Assembly (NCBI GenBank): GCA_947247005.1
Contig: OX365960.1
Span: 16,643,533 to 16,707,532 of the forward strand
Reading direction: 5' to 3'
DNA length: 64,000 nt
Origin: Spisula solida
Taxonomy: Eukaryota; Mollusca; Bivalvia; Venerida; Mactridae
The notes under the pieces were generated by a model, which searched no databases, was not told where the DNA came from, and was given only the letters and a program-made list of their open reading frames with translations. Below, piece by piece: positions 1-11,526 of the stretch; the stretch's first letter is position 1, and the number at the start of each line of letters is the position of its first letter. The translations under genes and the position numbers were made by a program.

Positions 1-526
1 CAACAGTTATTAACTGTATACTTAAATTTGGTGGGCACTGTATATAGTCGTTTGTACATAAACATGTATACTGCACAATTCACTCAACGAGAAAAAGAAT
101 AGTTTAGCATTATGTTGATTGCAACATGGTGTGCGGCCATAGAGGTAAACATGTCACAAACTTACGATTTAAATCTACACAATCATATTTCAGACTAGTC
201 AGCATCGAAATGAAAAAAAACAACATATATCACTATATGCCCTTACGCAATATCATTGCGGGGGCATAAAAACATATAACACAAACTAATGTAGATATAT
301 GTCTTCCGTCTGCGTTCAATTCATTCATGAACTGCATGCATTGCGGGGAATATAGATTTTTCCTTAAAGTTAAAACGCCTTCGTTACAACATAAAATGTG
401 TTCATTTGTGTTATATCTAAATCTAGATTCTAGTTTAAGTGTAAATATTTGATTCGATTTTTTTTATGAGTGGAAGAATTGGAAATTGAAACTTCTCCTT
501 TCAGACATTCGGTTTGTAATAATCAT
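1..526. other. AT-rich intergenic DNA, nothing recognised
   Basis: No open frame with a recognisable domain, no inverted repeat and no repeat shared with the rest of the window was seen here. Confidence 0.5.
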
Positions 527-965
527 TTATATGTCAGTAGCTGTTAGAATATAATTGGATGTAGTATTGTCTTTCCATAATGTAGCTACATAAGACGTAC
601 GAGTACATGACTGGTATGTGTAATATTCGTAACGACAACCTATTATATTACTCGTCAACAACTGACATTCGTAGTAAAGCATTAGAAAGCGTTCCAAGTT
701 AGAATGACTAGTCACCATCAACCCAAATTTCACACTGTTAAAGTAACTGAAGGTATTCATAACTTGTTGGTGATGACTTTAAGACGAAAGAACTAACATA
801 AAACATCAATGTGACAGTATGCATTGTATTGACAGATCCAAATACATGTATATCAAGGTATTCATTTGCAACGCTCGCATTTGTCAATTAGTCCATCAAG
901 CATTTTCCCGATATGTAAAGTGACATTAATTACCCCGCTTAATCTAAAATATACACATATCATAT
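527..965. repeat. Old dispersed repeat R2, copy a
   Basis: The block from about 540 to 790 aligns by eye to 4925-5190 (shared start TTAGAATATAATTGGATGTA versus TTAGATTATAATTGGATGTA). The block 810-960 aligns to 5802-5940 (shared words TTGTATTGACA and TCCATCAAGCATTTT). Similarity is well below the younger duplications, so this is an old copy. A 77-codon minus-strand open frame inside it is not conserved in the sister copy and is treated as chance. Confidence 0.55.
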
Positions 966-1629
966 ATAAGAGTAACTTGCAGTGTTGAAAATATTAAGTT
1001 TTAGTTGATTAATTACATAAAACAACTGCATTCAATTTGTACAATATAGAAAACATTCACTAAATCGAGGAGATAAAAGCAGCAAAAGTTTTACACAGCG
1101 AAGTACGAACACAGATGTACAACCCTGCAACATGCTTAATCAGCAAAGACTTGATCGAAAACCAGACCAAAAATCTCAACACCTTATTTGTTACACTGAA
1201 CTTACCACGTTGGCTATAAAGTGTGTTCATGAAATGAATATGAACGATCATACGTTTGAGGAGGTCATAATCCTTGTGACAATATCAAGGGGTGCAGGTT
1301 GTTAAAATACTTTACGTTCATTTGGACCATATCTTCAAATTCATTGTGTTAGACCCTACCCAATAGGACTTCACGTTTAGGATTATACGTCCTTATGCTC
1401 TTCCACTCGACCGTCCGTCGAAATGATTGTATCATGTCATATATATAATAATTGCTTCATGCTTGGTTTATGAAACTTGGTATGTAAGAAGCCGCAGTAA
1501 GTAGACCATACACGCTAATTTTATTTTTCTGACAAAATATGTGACTACCATGGAGACGGAAACAGTGAAAAAACGTTAACGATCTTAAAGAGTCATCATT
1601 TCCTAGGTTTTTGTTGTATTACGTGTATC
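966..1629. other. Intergenic DNA, nothing recognised
   Basis: Short open frames only, without domain signatures or repeat partners that I could detect. Confidence 0.45.
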
Positions 1630-1690
1630 CATTTGGTGGATAACATCGGGATAGTGGTGTCGAGAGTGATTATTATAAGTTAAAAGCGTG
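1630..1690 (+). repeat. Relic of SINE 3' portion
   Basis: The words GGTGTCGAGAGTGATTA and TATAAGTT match, on the opposite strand, the distal part of the SINE at 47030-47276. The tRNA-like head is absent, so this is a truncated or heavily eroded copy. Confidence 0.45.
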
Positions 1691-2089
1691 TTTCACAATC
1701 ATAATAAACCATCTGATGGCTTGCTGAAACTACGTTCATTTTAGTGATGTTACTACTTGAAGGGGAGTGTCTAGAATTATATAAGTATGTGTGAGGATCA
1801 GCATAATGAATTGCTAATGAGAAATTCTGCGAGCTTTCGCCAATAAGTGTCTCTTAAACCTTTTTATTTCAATTGTACATAAAACAATAGTTAAAACTAG
1901 TCGTATCAAATTATAAATAACGGCATTTTTAATAATTCATTTAACGTTAATGTAAGAAATTTCCCAACTGAAATATGCGTATGTGGGAAAGAACAATCAA
2001 GTCAGATTGCGGTAAGTAGATTTCGAATGGTTTGGATAAAATATGTATTGGTCTTCCTTGGGAATTATGTAACATTTGAAAAAAGAGTA
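1691..2089. other. Intergenic DNA, nothing recognised
   Basis: No repeat partner, hairpin or domain-bearing frame seen. Confidence 0.4.
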
Positions 2090-3285
2090 AATACGACTAG
2101 AGTATCTCAGTACAACGTGTCGCCTTTGTAGTTATTAACGTCATGGAAACTGTAACAGAGCCATGTCTGGACCTAATGTTAGAAATAGAAGACGACATTG
2201 AACTGTTGTGACAAATACTGTGACAGCTATAACAGTGAAATGGAAACCGTACAAATGTAATTATTCGTCATACTTTGATAGACAATATAGACGCTTAAAG
2301 AATTACGTTAGTGGTTTGTTAGAGGTTTCTCTCTCGAACATTACGTAGGTAATGGTATAAGTTATGTTTATTAAAAGAAGGCTCTTCCTGAGAGCGTATG
2401 TTTGTTGTTAACGAAATCTAACAAACATGGTTATAACATGTTTTCTGTTGGTGCATTGTTGTATGGGAAAGTATACCAAATTATATCGCAGGTCACGATA
2501 CATCTAGGTTCATGTTATATCGCGATTCATAATATATGACGAATTTTGATATAGCGGTCAGGCTTGTGACATGGCTACGATTGTTCACAGTATTATACAG
2601 TGCATGATACATGTGTAAACTTTTTATACAGTTCGTATCACAAGGTTCATAATGTATCACGGTTTACGATTCATTACGTTTCAGAATACATTGCGGTTTA
2701 CAATTTATCATGGTGCACGAGTTATCGCGGTTTACAATGTTCACACAATTCTTTTCGTATAGGTTAATAATGCATTAATAACATTTGCACTATTAATTTT
2801 TTACAAACAAGGTTAAATATTGCTGCGGAATCATGTTCAACATACATCGCCGTTACTTTATTTGTACCATGTCTGATATATATAACACAATGGCAAATTA
2901 TTGCCAATGACGGATTTATTCTGGCCAAAACAGGCCATAATAGCTCATTGTATTTACCGCGATCATTGTCAGCCATGCGCCTAAATTTTGTTAATTCATG
3001 AGTGATCGAAGCTCTTGCTTAATTTCAATATTTTCAGAGTAGAAGTGATTGTGATTTTGATGCATAATCCGTAGCAAATCGGTTTTTATGGGACTACCAA
3101 TGTAATTTGGCGTCAAATGCTTCAGAATGTGTACTCAAACATGAATAAGATATCATCATCTTATTTACATTAAGTAAAATAATAACATGAAAATCTGGCA
3201 TTAGACAGAAAATGACATAAAAGCTGTCAAATTCTTGACATAGAACTATCCATTAATCAGTTATAAATCGGATTTTGGAATGCAT
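2090..3285 (+). repeat. Dispersed repeat R1, copy a
   Basis: This segment aligns to 12000-15225 on the same strand and to 61455-62405 on the opposite strand. Shared landmarks include AACAAGGTTAA (about 2808), TTACCGCGATCATTGTCAGCC (about 2954), CTACCAATGTAATTTGGCG (about 3094) and ATGACATAAAAGCTGTCAAA (about 3211). Copy a carries extra local repetition of short words such as CGGTTTAC between 2500 and 2750. No long frame survives in any copy, and I cannot assign it to a known transposon superfamily. The 70-codon frame at 2764-2976 lies inside it and is not kept in the other copies. Confidence 0.7.
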
Positions 3286-4308
3286 ATCATATAAAAGCTT
3301 TAGATCTATGTTTCTTATTCCGCGGTGGGTAGGGTTCAGGAATATATCAAAAAGCTAATATGACGGTGTCGCAAATGCCCTGTAAATAAGTTTTTTAAAT
3401 CATCACAATTAGTTAATTAGGCCGATAACTATGTGTTACACTATTTATTACCACATTCAGATACAATGTATTAGCGCCATGGAGTCCCCAAAACCTAGGA
3501 AATGTATTCCTTACTTGGTGTAATCTACAGGTTGGTATATATAATATATTGTTGAAAAATATTGTTACATGTCAGTGTGATAGGGTATTTTGCGATGGAA
3601 AATTTCAAAATTCACCACGACGCATAACTCCAATAGGACAAGCAGTACGCCATTAAGCCGTCGGTAAACAACGATTACTTAATTATGTAAAGCTATTTAA
3701 ATGAACGTGATCTATATGTAAATGCATGTTGTAATTCAGTCCTCTATAAAGACATATGTACTATCCTCAGAGATCGAAACGGCTATTTGATTAATTCATG
3801 CTAATAAACTTTAGATGTGCGATAAAGGTGTGTTCTGATATTATTATGGCTGGTTATTGAGATACCAGATAGAAAAATAATGATACTTAATACCTTCTTG
3901 TCGGCAACAAACATTGGATTTCATACCGCACAAGCAAGCTGAACCATTTGTTTAAGCTTGAAATATTATGTTTTTACAGTACAACACACTTTCTCTTAAC
4001 GACACAAGAGAAAATAATTAAAATGTATGTGTGGTACATTAAAAATGCATACAATCAATCGAAAGGCGAGTAGATTCGCTGGAGTAAGAAAATACTTTTA
4101 CGTGCTCTGAATTACGAATGTAATCGTGTGATTAGGGAAATACCAAATACCATACAATCATTTCACCAATGTATGCTTTTAATGTAAACTGCAGATCTAT
4201 GTATCAGTATCTTAAAATATCGACATTTTGTTGAACCCTTGTAAGTACTGAAGTATTCATCATAACAATCACATCAATATATTAATTCATCAGACAAACA
4301 GATAAGAC
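3286..4308. other. Intergenic DNA, nothing recognised
   Basis: AT-rich sequence with no recognisable coding region, hairpin or repeat partner. Confidence 0.4.
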
Positions 4309-4400
4309 TCAATTGAATAGATAACATATTTTGTCGCCATATAAGAAATGTCTGATATCAAGGGTATATTACGTATTATGTAAAATACCCTTCAGTTTGC
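4309..4400 (+). repeat. Short local repeat unit, copy 1 of 3
   Basis: The words TTTTGTCGCCATATAAGAAA and TGATATCAA recur at 5943-6010 (TTGTGTCGCCATATCAGAAA) and at 7130-7200 (TTGTGTCGCGATATCAGAAC). The three copies are spaced by about 1.2-1.6 kb and point to an old local tandem duplication of this region. Confidence 0.5.
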
Positions 4401-4837
4401 CAAACTTTTCCCTGACTTTCGCCTCAGACACACGACACGATCCACTACTGAGTCCAGCAGTTTAGTTTCATTTGTTCTGAAACTGAGTAGATACACAAGT
4501 AATAGTCAACATAACTTCATATATAGCTATTCATTCCATTCATTTAACTGTTTCTCTCGTAGCTTTTGTCCGATTGTAATTCTTCTTAAGCAACGATTGT
4601 TTTAAATTTAAAACAATAAATTTCCTAGGGCATAGAAGGTTCGATATATTATACGACCTGTTATTATGGTCTACCAGACAGTGTCTTAAAAGTCCATTAA
4701 CTTAAAGTCTATTCAATAGAACACGTATGTAAAATAATGACATTGAACTAGATTGCTGGAGGAAAGATAATATGGCTAGATTACAAAGTAAACTTGTACT
4801 AAACACAGTCAATTCTTATTCAAGTGCCGATACATGA

Positions 4838-5190
4838 TTGGCTTGTAAGTGTAACCTTGGGAAATGAAATGTCTCCCCATCTCAGACAAGAGGTTTTTTA
4901 TAAACATAGGGTAGACACTATTTGTATGTTAGATTATAATTGGATGTAGTGTTATATTTCCATATCGTATCTGTAGGTACGTAAGATATAACATAACTGA
5001 AATTGTCGTCGTCTTGTGGCATATATCTATTTTACAACACGCGGAACGACTCTGAAAACCATCACTGTCCGATCTAGAATTACTAGTCTTCATTTTATCA
5101 CATACTATAGATTGGTTAAGTAACTGACATACGTACATAAGTTGTTAGTGATCAGTTTGAGACTAGAAAAACTACTATAAAATAATCACA
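4838..5190. repeat. Repeat R2, copy b, with an inverted partner at 57.2 kb
   Basis: Positions 4925-5190 align to 540-790. The adjoining part 4838-4925 matches the reverse complement of 57225-57300: shared words, read on the minus strand here, are TGTTTATAA followed by CTTGTCTGAGAT and GGAGACATTTCATTTCC. Both are diverged copies without a coding frame. Confidence 0.5.
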
Positions 5191-5794
5191 GAAAAGATAC
5201 AATGTATTTAGGCCATATGCATTAAATAGGAAATTCCCGTCCATCAATTCATACATTATTTTTTCTTTTACAAAAGAGCTTCTTAGTTCTTGAAAATCCT
5301 CGTAAACGGATAATTAACACAGACAGAATCATGCTGAAGAATTTACAGCACGACCAGTGTCACATTTGCATTTCAGTTATATAAAACATAGGAACTTTAT
5401 CTTGTATCAACATTATACAGACACGTCGAATTGAGAAATGAGTATGTTACTTCTATCCACGGTGAAACACGAGTATCATGTCATATTTAATTCTAAACTT
5501 TCACGCAACACGACTTGCCGAAGCAAGCCACAGGATTTTGCAATTGTACACAAACATTTTCACTTGACCTGACAATAAAGAAACAAAATTTGCGGGGAAC
5601 ATACATACTAGCACGCGAACGAAAAGAGTTTGCTGGAGTATGTTGACACATTTACGAAGACGTTTAATTGTGTGATTAAGCCATATAGAATATGTCATAC
5701 ATTTATATCATCTTTGTATGCTTCAATTTGCAAATATAGATATATACACAAGTACTTTACGTTACTCTCCTATATTTCTTTAGACCTTCGTTAG
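5191..5794. other. Intergenic DNA, nothing recognised
   Basis: Two minus-strand open frames of 62-65 codons fall here or just beyond; neither shows a domain, a signal sequence or conservation in a repeated copy. Confidence 0.4.
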
Positions 5795-6103
5795 TACTCA
5801 TTGGTATATTGTATTGACAAGACCGATCAATGTTTTCATTCGCAACGATGTCAATTGTCTGTCGTTCCATCAAGCATTTTGTATGGGCTGGAAAATGACT
5901 TAAATCACCACACCTCATCAATGTAAGATTAAATTGAAAAGCCAACGTATTGTGTCGCCATATCAGAAACTGTGTGATATCAAATTTAAAATGATTATAT
6001 ATTATGTCTCATTTATTCGGAAGTTGTGTATATGCATATGTAATGTTCATCGGATTTGTACAGAAAATAGCTTTACCCGTCGTTTAGTTCATTTATTACA
6101 TAG
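5795..6103. repeat. Repeat R2 segment and local unit copy 2
   Basis: Positions 5802-5940 align to 810-960. Positions 5943-6103 align to the local repeat unit at 7130-7275, ending in the shared words CGTTTAGTT and ATTACATAGTACAG / ATTACTTTGTACAG. The mariner-like element that follows is inserted at the TA of that last word, so the 7.2-kb copy shows the approximate empty site. Confidence 0.5.
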
Positions 6104-6105
6104 TA

Positions 6106-6922
6106 CAGGGTGTCCAAAAAGAAAGTATACAGTTTCAGTGTATACCTTCATTCTACTATTACAACGAAATTTGCACATGTACAGACAACAGATGTAAGTT
6201 TTTTCTGTGACAATTTTAAAAATATAACCCGGATATTTTTTAGAAAAATGTCAACTTTCTATAATCACATTATTTTGTCCGTGAAGTCATTTTGTAGTAA
6301 TTAACAACGTTTTCACGATGCATGTTGCCTTCTGACATTCCCCTTCTTGCACTCGTTCTTTGAACCTATCTATTACATTTGCACGTGTGTCTTACCTGAT
6401 CTTCTTACCTTCTCTTTTGATGTTCTTCAGCAGCATAGATGTGTCCGTTTGCTTTAGATTGTACACTAGCCATTCAGATAGCACAATAGAAAGAAATAAA
6501 CTCAAAGCCCGGATCAAAATCATTGCGAATTCTTCTTGTGGAGCTATGTGAAATCGCTAGTGTACAGCACAAAGCCAACAGACACGTCTATGCTCACGAG
6601 AAACATCAAAAGAGAAGGTAAGAATATCAGTTTAGACACATGTGCAAATAGTATCAATAGTTTAAAACAAGTGCAAGAAGGAAAACGTAAGAAGGGTGGA
6701 CATCTTGAGAACGTCATAAATTACTGTATAGACGTCACGGGCAGAATAAGGTAATTTCAGTAAATTTACATTTTCTAAAAACTAACCAAGTTATAATCGT
6801 AAAACTGGTCACGGAAAAAACTTACATCTTTTGTCTACACATGTGTAAATCTTTAAGATAGCAGCATGAAGAGATTTTATAAATGTACACTGAAAATGTA
6901 TACTTTCTTTTTGGACACCCTG
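6106..6922. mobile_element. Mariner-type foldback element, non-autonomous
   Basis: The ends are inverted repeats of about 25 bases, starting CAGGGTGTCCAAAAAGAAAG at 6106 and ending with its reverse complement at 6922, flanked by TA (6104-6105 and 6923-6924). TA target duplication and such ends are hallmarks of the Tc1/mariner superfamily. The inverted repetition continues inward: blocks around 6175-6225 pair with 6800-6850, and 6390-6470 pair with 6545-6630, so almost the whole element is a large diverged palindrome of about 400-base arms. In the right arm, a plus-strand frame at about 6640-6720 reads with the signature KKGGHLEN. It resembles the GGHFEH-type motif near the C-terminus of mariner transposases (recalled, not searched). 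It is therefore best read as two 3' ends of a mariner element in inverted orientation. It encodes no complete transposase. Confidence 0.8.
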
Positions 6923-6924
6923 TA

Positions 6925-7109
6925 TACGTACATGTAGCTATGATTATAAATTGTAAAACGTGCTGGTATACTGACTACTGTGATCAAGTAGATGATAGAA
7001 AACACAGTTCGTAAAGTATGTCCCTGCTAAATCCAGAACATGTCTGAAATCCGCCCGGGAATCACAAAACTGCATGTACTTTAGCGATAATTACACTTGA
7101 TACGATATC
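6925..7109. other. Intergenic DNA, nothing recognised
   Basis: Short segment between the mariner-type element and the third local repeat unit. Confidence 0.35.
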
Positions 7110-7290
7110 AATTTGTCCATCAAGACAACGGATTGTGTCGCGATATCAGAACGTTGTGATATATCAACAATGGATCATATAGTACGTCTCATTTGTTCTG
7201 ACGCTAACCAATGTAATGATGTATTGTTGAAGCGACCTTGTCCTAAAAATAATACTTATCGTTTAGTTAATTCATTACTTTGTACAGCCA
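7110..7290 (+). repeat. Short local repeat unit, copy 3 of 3
   Basis: It aligns to 5935-6103 and partly to 4309-4400. It retains the uninterrupted sequence corresponding to the insertion point of the mariner-type element at 6104. Confidence 0.5.
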
Positions 7291-7674
7291 TACTATTGCG
7301 AAAAGTATTTTGGCTACGTTGATCAATATTAGAGGTTCATTAATGATACAATGTAAGTACACTTGACACACAAATGTATAGAATAAAACTTTTCCGACAG
7401 GTCCTCTATTTTTGTTCTGAAATTAAATGGTCCGAATTATACGTAACAGCGTCCCAATATCCATAGGTTAAGGATATGTCGCATTAATATAAACCGCACC
7501 TTATATTTGATGATTTTTAAGTTTCAAGGAAACTAAGTAACCGATAATTTATGTAATTGATAGATTCTGTGTAGAATACTGTCATGCATCTAACACATGT
7601 ATATTTGTTAAGTAGTGCTTCTCTCTACAGACCATTCGGGATATCATTTGGATTAGTCGTTTTTTGTTGTTTTT
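7291..7674. other. Intergenic DNA, nothing recognised
   Basis: No coding signal or repeat partner was detected. Confidence 0.4.
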
Positions 7675-7734
7675 TTGTGCAAGATATATGTAAATAATGG
7701 AGACGAGGCTCCGACTTTTCATTATATTTTAGCA

Positions 7735-7884
7735 ATGAACAGTTACGCAGACTTTCTCTCTGAGTTAAATACACCCATATTGTCAAATGTGTCTACAATT
7801 AACGCGACAAATGAAATTATCCTGGTGAAACGATATGGCAATAGAACGATGGGGAAAGCACGGAAGTTCCATTACAAAAACATG
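7735..7884 (+). CDS. Possible first coding exon, unrecognised protein (weak)
   Basis: From the ATG at 7735 the frame reads a short N-terminal-like peptide with two N-glycosylation sequons (NVS and NAT) and a basic end. It runs to a good splice-donor match, GTAAGA at 7885. Without the donor the frame continues to 8025, but from 7959 onward it runs through a duplicated segment that is noncoding elsewhere. An in-frame ATG also lies upstream at 7675. No domain is recognised and no matching downstream exon could be identified, so this may be a chance frame. It is listed because it is one of few frames with a plausible exon boundary. Confidence 0.12.
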
Positions 7885-7958
7885 AGAGTAAGATTGTTAA
7901 AACATAATAGTATATCGCATTATCGTCCTACTTTTCTTTTTCTGCATTTTCGTCATGA

Positions 7959-8960
7959 TCGCACCCTCGGGCTTTCGCCATCGTACTTTCGCGACATCGT
8001 TGTTGTCGTCATCGTTTTTTCGTAGGTCGCTTTACAGATAGGAACATGCAAATAGATATAGTTTTTGTTTTTGTCTGTATACATCCCGTACTTTTAGTAC
8101 TGAACTTGTGTGTACACATAGTGGAGACATTATTAACAACAAGTATCCATTATTTTGGTAAAACAAACGTGTAAACAAACTATTGGGGAGTTATTGTGAA
8201 TAAGGTTTCCATTCCTGAAATATAATGGAGACTTAATAAATATTTTGTTTTTGTCTACATGCATCCCGTTCACTACGAACGTGTTGTGTTATATTGCGTA
8301 ATAAGTACATTCAGTACTGAACGTGTGCTTATTGACATAGTGAAATTATTAGTTACAATAACTCTCCATCATTTGTAAACGCGTTCATTAACAATATATC
8401 TCCATTATTTTGGTAACACACACGCGTAAACAAAATAATGACGAGTTAATGTGAATAGAGTCTCCATTGAGACTTAATGAATGACTTAATCCAGTTGGTG
8501 TATTATAACGACAGTTAGATTAAATAATACAATAAAATAAATCCAATACAAAATGTTGTGAGTTGTGAAATAGTGTGTACATGTATAATTGTTTGTCTTA
8601 CGATTAAATATACCAATTATACTTCATTTTACAATTTATTTGAGTTTGAGACTTAAACTGAAAACATGACGTGTGTAAAAAGTAAAGGCTTTGTTTATTA
8701 AAGTGTCACCCTATTGAAGCCCATTTGTCTTACGAGACACCTATCTTTTGTGCGCACTGTACCTCCCGAAACCCTTCTCTTATTGCCGGATGTCTGATAG
8801 ATATGGTCATACGCTAACCATCTTTTCACTACCGGGCGGCTCGCCAACAGAACTATCAGTTCTAACCCAGCTTCCGCCTGGATTGGAACATTCGATCTTC
8901 CGCTTCAAAGTCGAACGGCCTAACCACTCACGGTATGTGAGGTTTAAAAAAGAATCACAT
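7959..8960. repeat. Segmental duplication block A, left copy
   Basis: This 1002-base block is nearly identical to 10279-11288: by eye four substitutions and two small length differences (1 and 7 bases near 8708-8718). It directly abuts block B. The left edge shares three bases (TCG) with the receptor-gene sequence at the other breakpoint. The block is noncoding apart from a minus-strand SINE (8703-8942). Confidence 0.9.
8703..8942 (-). mobile_element. tRNA-derived SINE, left copy
   Basis: Read on the minus strand, the right end has a tRNA-like promoter. An A-box-like GAGTGGTTAGGCCG is followed about 30 bases later by a B-box-like ATGTTCCAATCC, then a tRNA-unrelated body. The body ends GTGTCTCGTAAGACAAATGGG and a short run toward ACACTTTAATAAA. 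The 79-codon plus-strand frame at 8748-8987 is the antisense of this SINE and is not a gene. Compared with the copy at 11023-11270 it has lost eight bases near the distal end. Confidence 0.65.
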
Positions 8961-10281
8961 GACTTTGTTCGAATAACTGTCGATTAAAACTTCCTTTCGG
9001 GAAATATTCTTATTCTACAACTATCATACCGTAAATATTGTAAATTCCTTCGATAAAAACATGATTTGCTGTACTTGATTGCCATTTTTAACAAAATAAG
9101 AGCATTTCAAAGTCGCAAAAATAAGTGTCAAAATTAGTCAAAAAAGTATGCTACTTTTCACTGAAAATTTTCGATTAGTTTAATTGATTGAAATTTGACA
9201 TATCATACAGGTATGTAAGCCATTGACCATCAACATTGATTTTTGGAAAGAATTTGCGATCAAAGTATAATTGATATGAAGTTATCGGTGCGTAAAACAA
9301 CAAGCATCATTTGGTATAAATTAGAGTGATCTCCCTTGTTTTGACCGTCTTACTCGTAGACAACAAATAATTTCATTTTGATTTAAAGTTCTAATGGAAG
9401 TATAAGGGTCCAGTTATCGTATCTTATGTTGCAGTTTAAAGAATACTGACATTTACTTTTCTAAACAACTACTGCAAAGATGACACAAATTTAGCTTAAA
9501 ATTAACATAAGGCCAGTGTACTCGAGCGTACCCTCTTCTAAGTTCAATAAATTACTTTATTGTTGATGAAAGGCTATGTAATAGATATAGAATAGAAACA
9601 TGCACCTTTTAGACAGTCATCGTAGAATCCTTCTAAATATTGCCATAGAAAAATGCAAAGGACAGTGACAATACATATGGAACACCCCCCGTATTCACAT
9701 CAGTGCGCCGTTTTGCCCAAAAACTTACTTAAACAATCGTTTCAATTTGTCTATATTGTACCCGGATGTTTGATTGACATTTTTACTACAGAAGTAAAGA
9801 AATGTACGCAAACTATTGTGAGATTTACTTCCCTTGGCGTGTTGTCAGTGGTATTAGGTCCGTCTAAGATGTGGCGTACAGTTTGACTGCATTGATTATT
9901 TAACGTAGATCCTTCGTGAATATTGTAACGATAAATGATAATGCAATATGTTTATAAAGGATTATTCCATCAAAGTATGTTTAGTTTGTGGAAAAATATG
10001 TTGGTGTTTGTGCTATTTTTGTGCAATATGATTCTTATCCCACCGGATTGGGTCCTTCAAGGATAACAAAAGGCAGTTTTTATTCATACAGTTTCCGTTT
10101 GCATATTTTCTCCTTTTATAGTAACATTTAATTTTCTGGACCTATATGACGAAGATGATGACGTCAGTGTTGTTCCGGTCGTTGAGGTAGACTTTTGTCT
10201 GAAGTTATTTGAAACCGCACGCGAAGGATTTGCCGCAAACGGTCCTGTCTTACATCGACAAATCACACGCTGAAATGTTCG
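8961..10281. repeat. Segmental duplication block B, left copy
   Basis: This 1321-base block has exactly the same length as 18006-19326 and differs by only about three substitutions (near 9320, 9515 and 9930). It carries the 3' flank and the last 65 codons of the receptor gene. The junction with block A at 8960/8961 shows no shared bases with either parent, as expected for a blunt deletion join. Confidence 0.92.
10084..10281 (-). pseudogene. Truncated receptor 3' end, GPCR C-tail fragment
   Basis: The fragment encodes residues 340-404 of the receptor at 19129-20343 without a single change that I can see, including the Cys-rich start of the tail (VICRCK), the Ser/Thr run and the stop codon. 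All seven membrane segments are missing. The copy arose with block B and ends at a rearrangement breakpoint inside the codon region that follows TM7. It cannot make a receptor. An open frame continues past the breakpoint into block A', giving a 106-codon chimeric ORF (10084-10404) that starts with 40-41 codons of formerly noncoding DNA. No evidence of expression can be read from the sequence. Confidence 0.9.
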
Positions 10282-11288
10282 CACCCTCGGGCTTTCGCCA
10301 TCGTACTTTCGCGACATCGTTGTTGTCGTCATCGTTTTTTCGTAGGTCGCTTTACAGATAGGAACATGCAAATAGATATGGTTTTTGTTTTTGTCTGTAT
10401 ACATCCCGTACTTTTAGTACTGAACTTGTGTGTACACATAGTGGAGACATTATTAACAACAAGTATCCATTATTTTGGTAAAACAAACGTGTAAACAAAC
10501 TATTGGGGAGTTATTGTGAATAAGGTTTCCATTCCTGAAATATAATGGAGACTTAATAAATATTTTGTTTTTGTCTACATGCATCCCGTTCACTACGAAC
10601 GTGTTGTGTTATATTGCGTAATAAGTACATTCAGTACTGAACGTGTGCTTATTGACATAGTGAAATTATTAGTTACAATAACTCTCCATCATTTGTAAAC
10701 GCGTTCATTAACAATAAATCTCCATTATTTTGGTAACACACACGTGTAAACAAAATAATGACGAGTTAATGTGAATAGAGTCTCCATTGAGACTTAATGA
10801 ATGACTTAATCCAGTTGGTGTATTATAACGACAGTTAGATTAAATAATACAATAAAATAAATCCAATACAAAATGTTGTGAGTTGTGAAATAGTGTGTAC
10901 ATGTATAATTGTTTGTCTTACGATTAAATATACCAATTATACTTCATTTTACAATTTATTTGAGTTTGAGACTTAAACTGAAAACATGACGTGTGTAAAA
11001 AGTAAAGGCTTTGTTTATTAAAGTGTCACCCCTATTGAAAGAGGCAGCCCATTTGTCTTACGAGACACCTATCTTTTGTGCGCACTGTACCTCCCGAAAC
11101 CCTTCTCTTATTGCCGGATGTCTGATAGATATGGTCATACGCTAACCATCTTTTCACTACCGGACGGCTCGCCAACAGAACTATCAGTTCTAACCCAGCT
11201 TCCGCCTGGATTGGAACATTCGATCTTCCGCTTCAAAGTCGAACGGCCTAACCACTCACGGTATGTGAGGTTTAAAAAAGAATCACAT
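10279..11288. repeat. Segmental duplication block A', right copy
   Basis: This is the partner of 7959-8960, 1010 bases long. It keeps the fuller SINE end (AAAGAGGCAGCCC at about 11038) that block A has lost, so A' is probably the ancestral form. It is followed by unique sequence from 11289, whereas block A is followed directly by block B. Confidence 0.9.
11023..11270 (-). mobile_element. tRNA-derived SINE, right copy
   Basis: This is the same element as 8703-8942, with the tRNA-like head at the right end and the body running leftwards. It has the undeleted distal segment (on the minus strand GGGCTGCCTCTTTCAATAGG). The 130-codon plus-strand frame at 11076-11468 runs antisense through this SINE, then through unique DNA and into the hairpin at 11383, and is rejected as a gene. 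Confidence 0.65.
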
Positions 11289-11382
11289 CAGATTGAAATC
11301 AGGATATTCCGTCTGGTTCCAGTTGTAAGGACAAATAAATTACAAATGGGACTTCATCTAACATGGGAAAGCATGTTTATAG

Positions 11383-11526
11383 AGAATAATAGGTTAGTGC
11401 CGTGGATGAAAAAGTTTATCTGGCAAGGCGGAGGAATTTATCGGGTGAGCCGTAGGCGAATCCGATAATTTCCGCAGCCGAGCCGGATAAACTTTTACTT
11501 CATTCACGGCACTAACCTATTATTCT
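11383..11526. mobile_element. Hairpin-forming short element (foldback MITE)
   Basis: Left arm from 11383 (AGAATAATAGGTTAGTGCCG) pairs with the right arm ending at 11526. Pairing continues inward through AAAGTTTATC/GATAAACTTT and GGAATTTATCGG/CCGATAATTTCC, leaving a loop of about 17 bases around 11451-11464. Total length is about 144 bases with arms near 63 bases and few mismatches. It holds no frame of its own. The regular full-length palindrome suggests a miniature transposable element. No clear target duplication is visible because the ends themselves are palindromic. Confidence 0.7.

Noticed and set aside
8748..8987. 79-codon ORF repeated as part of a 130-codon ORF at 11076-11468
   Set aside because: Both lie antisense across a tRNA-derived SINE, and the longer one runs on into unique DNA and a hairpin element; duplication explains the repeated peptide.
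9653..9886. 77-codon ORF identical to one at 18698-18931
   Set aside because: Identity follows from the recent B/B' duplication, and the frame is antisense to the likely receptor 3' UTR; no domain.
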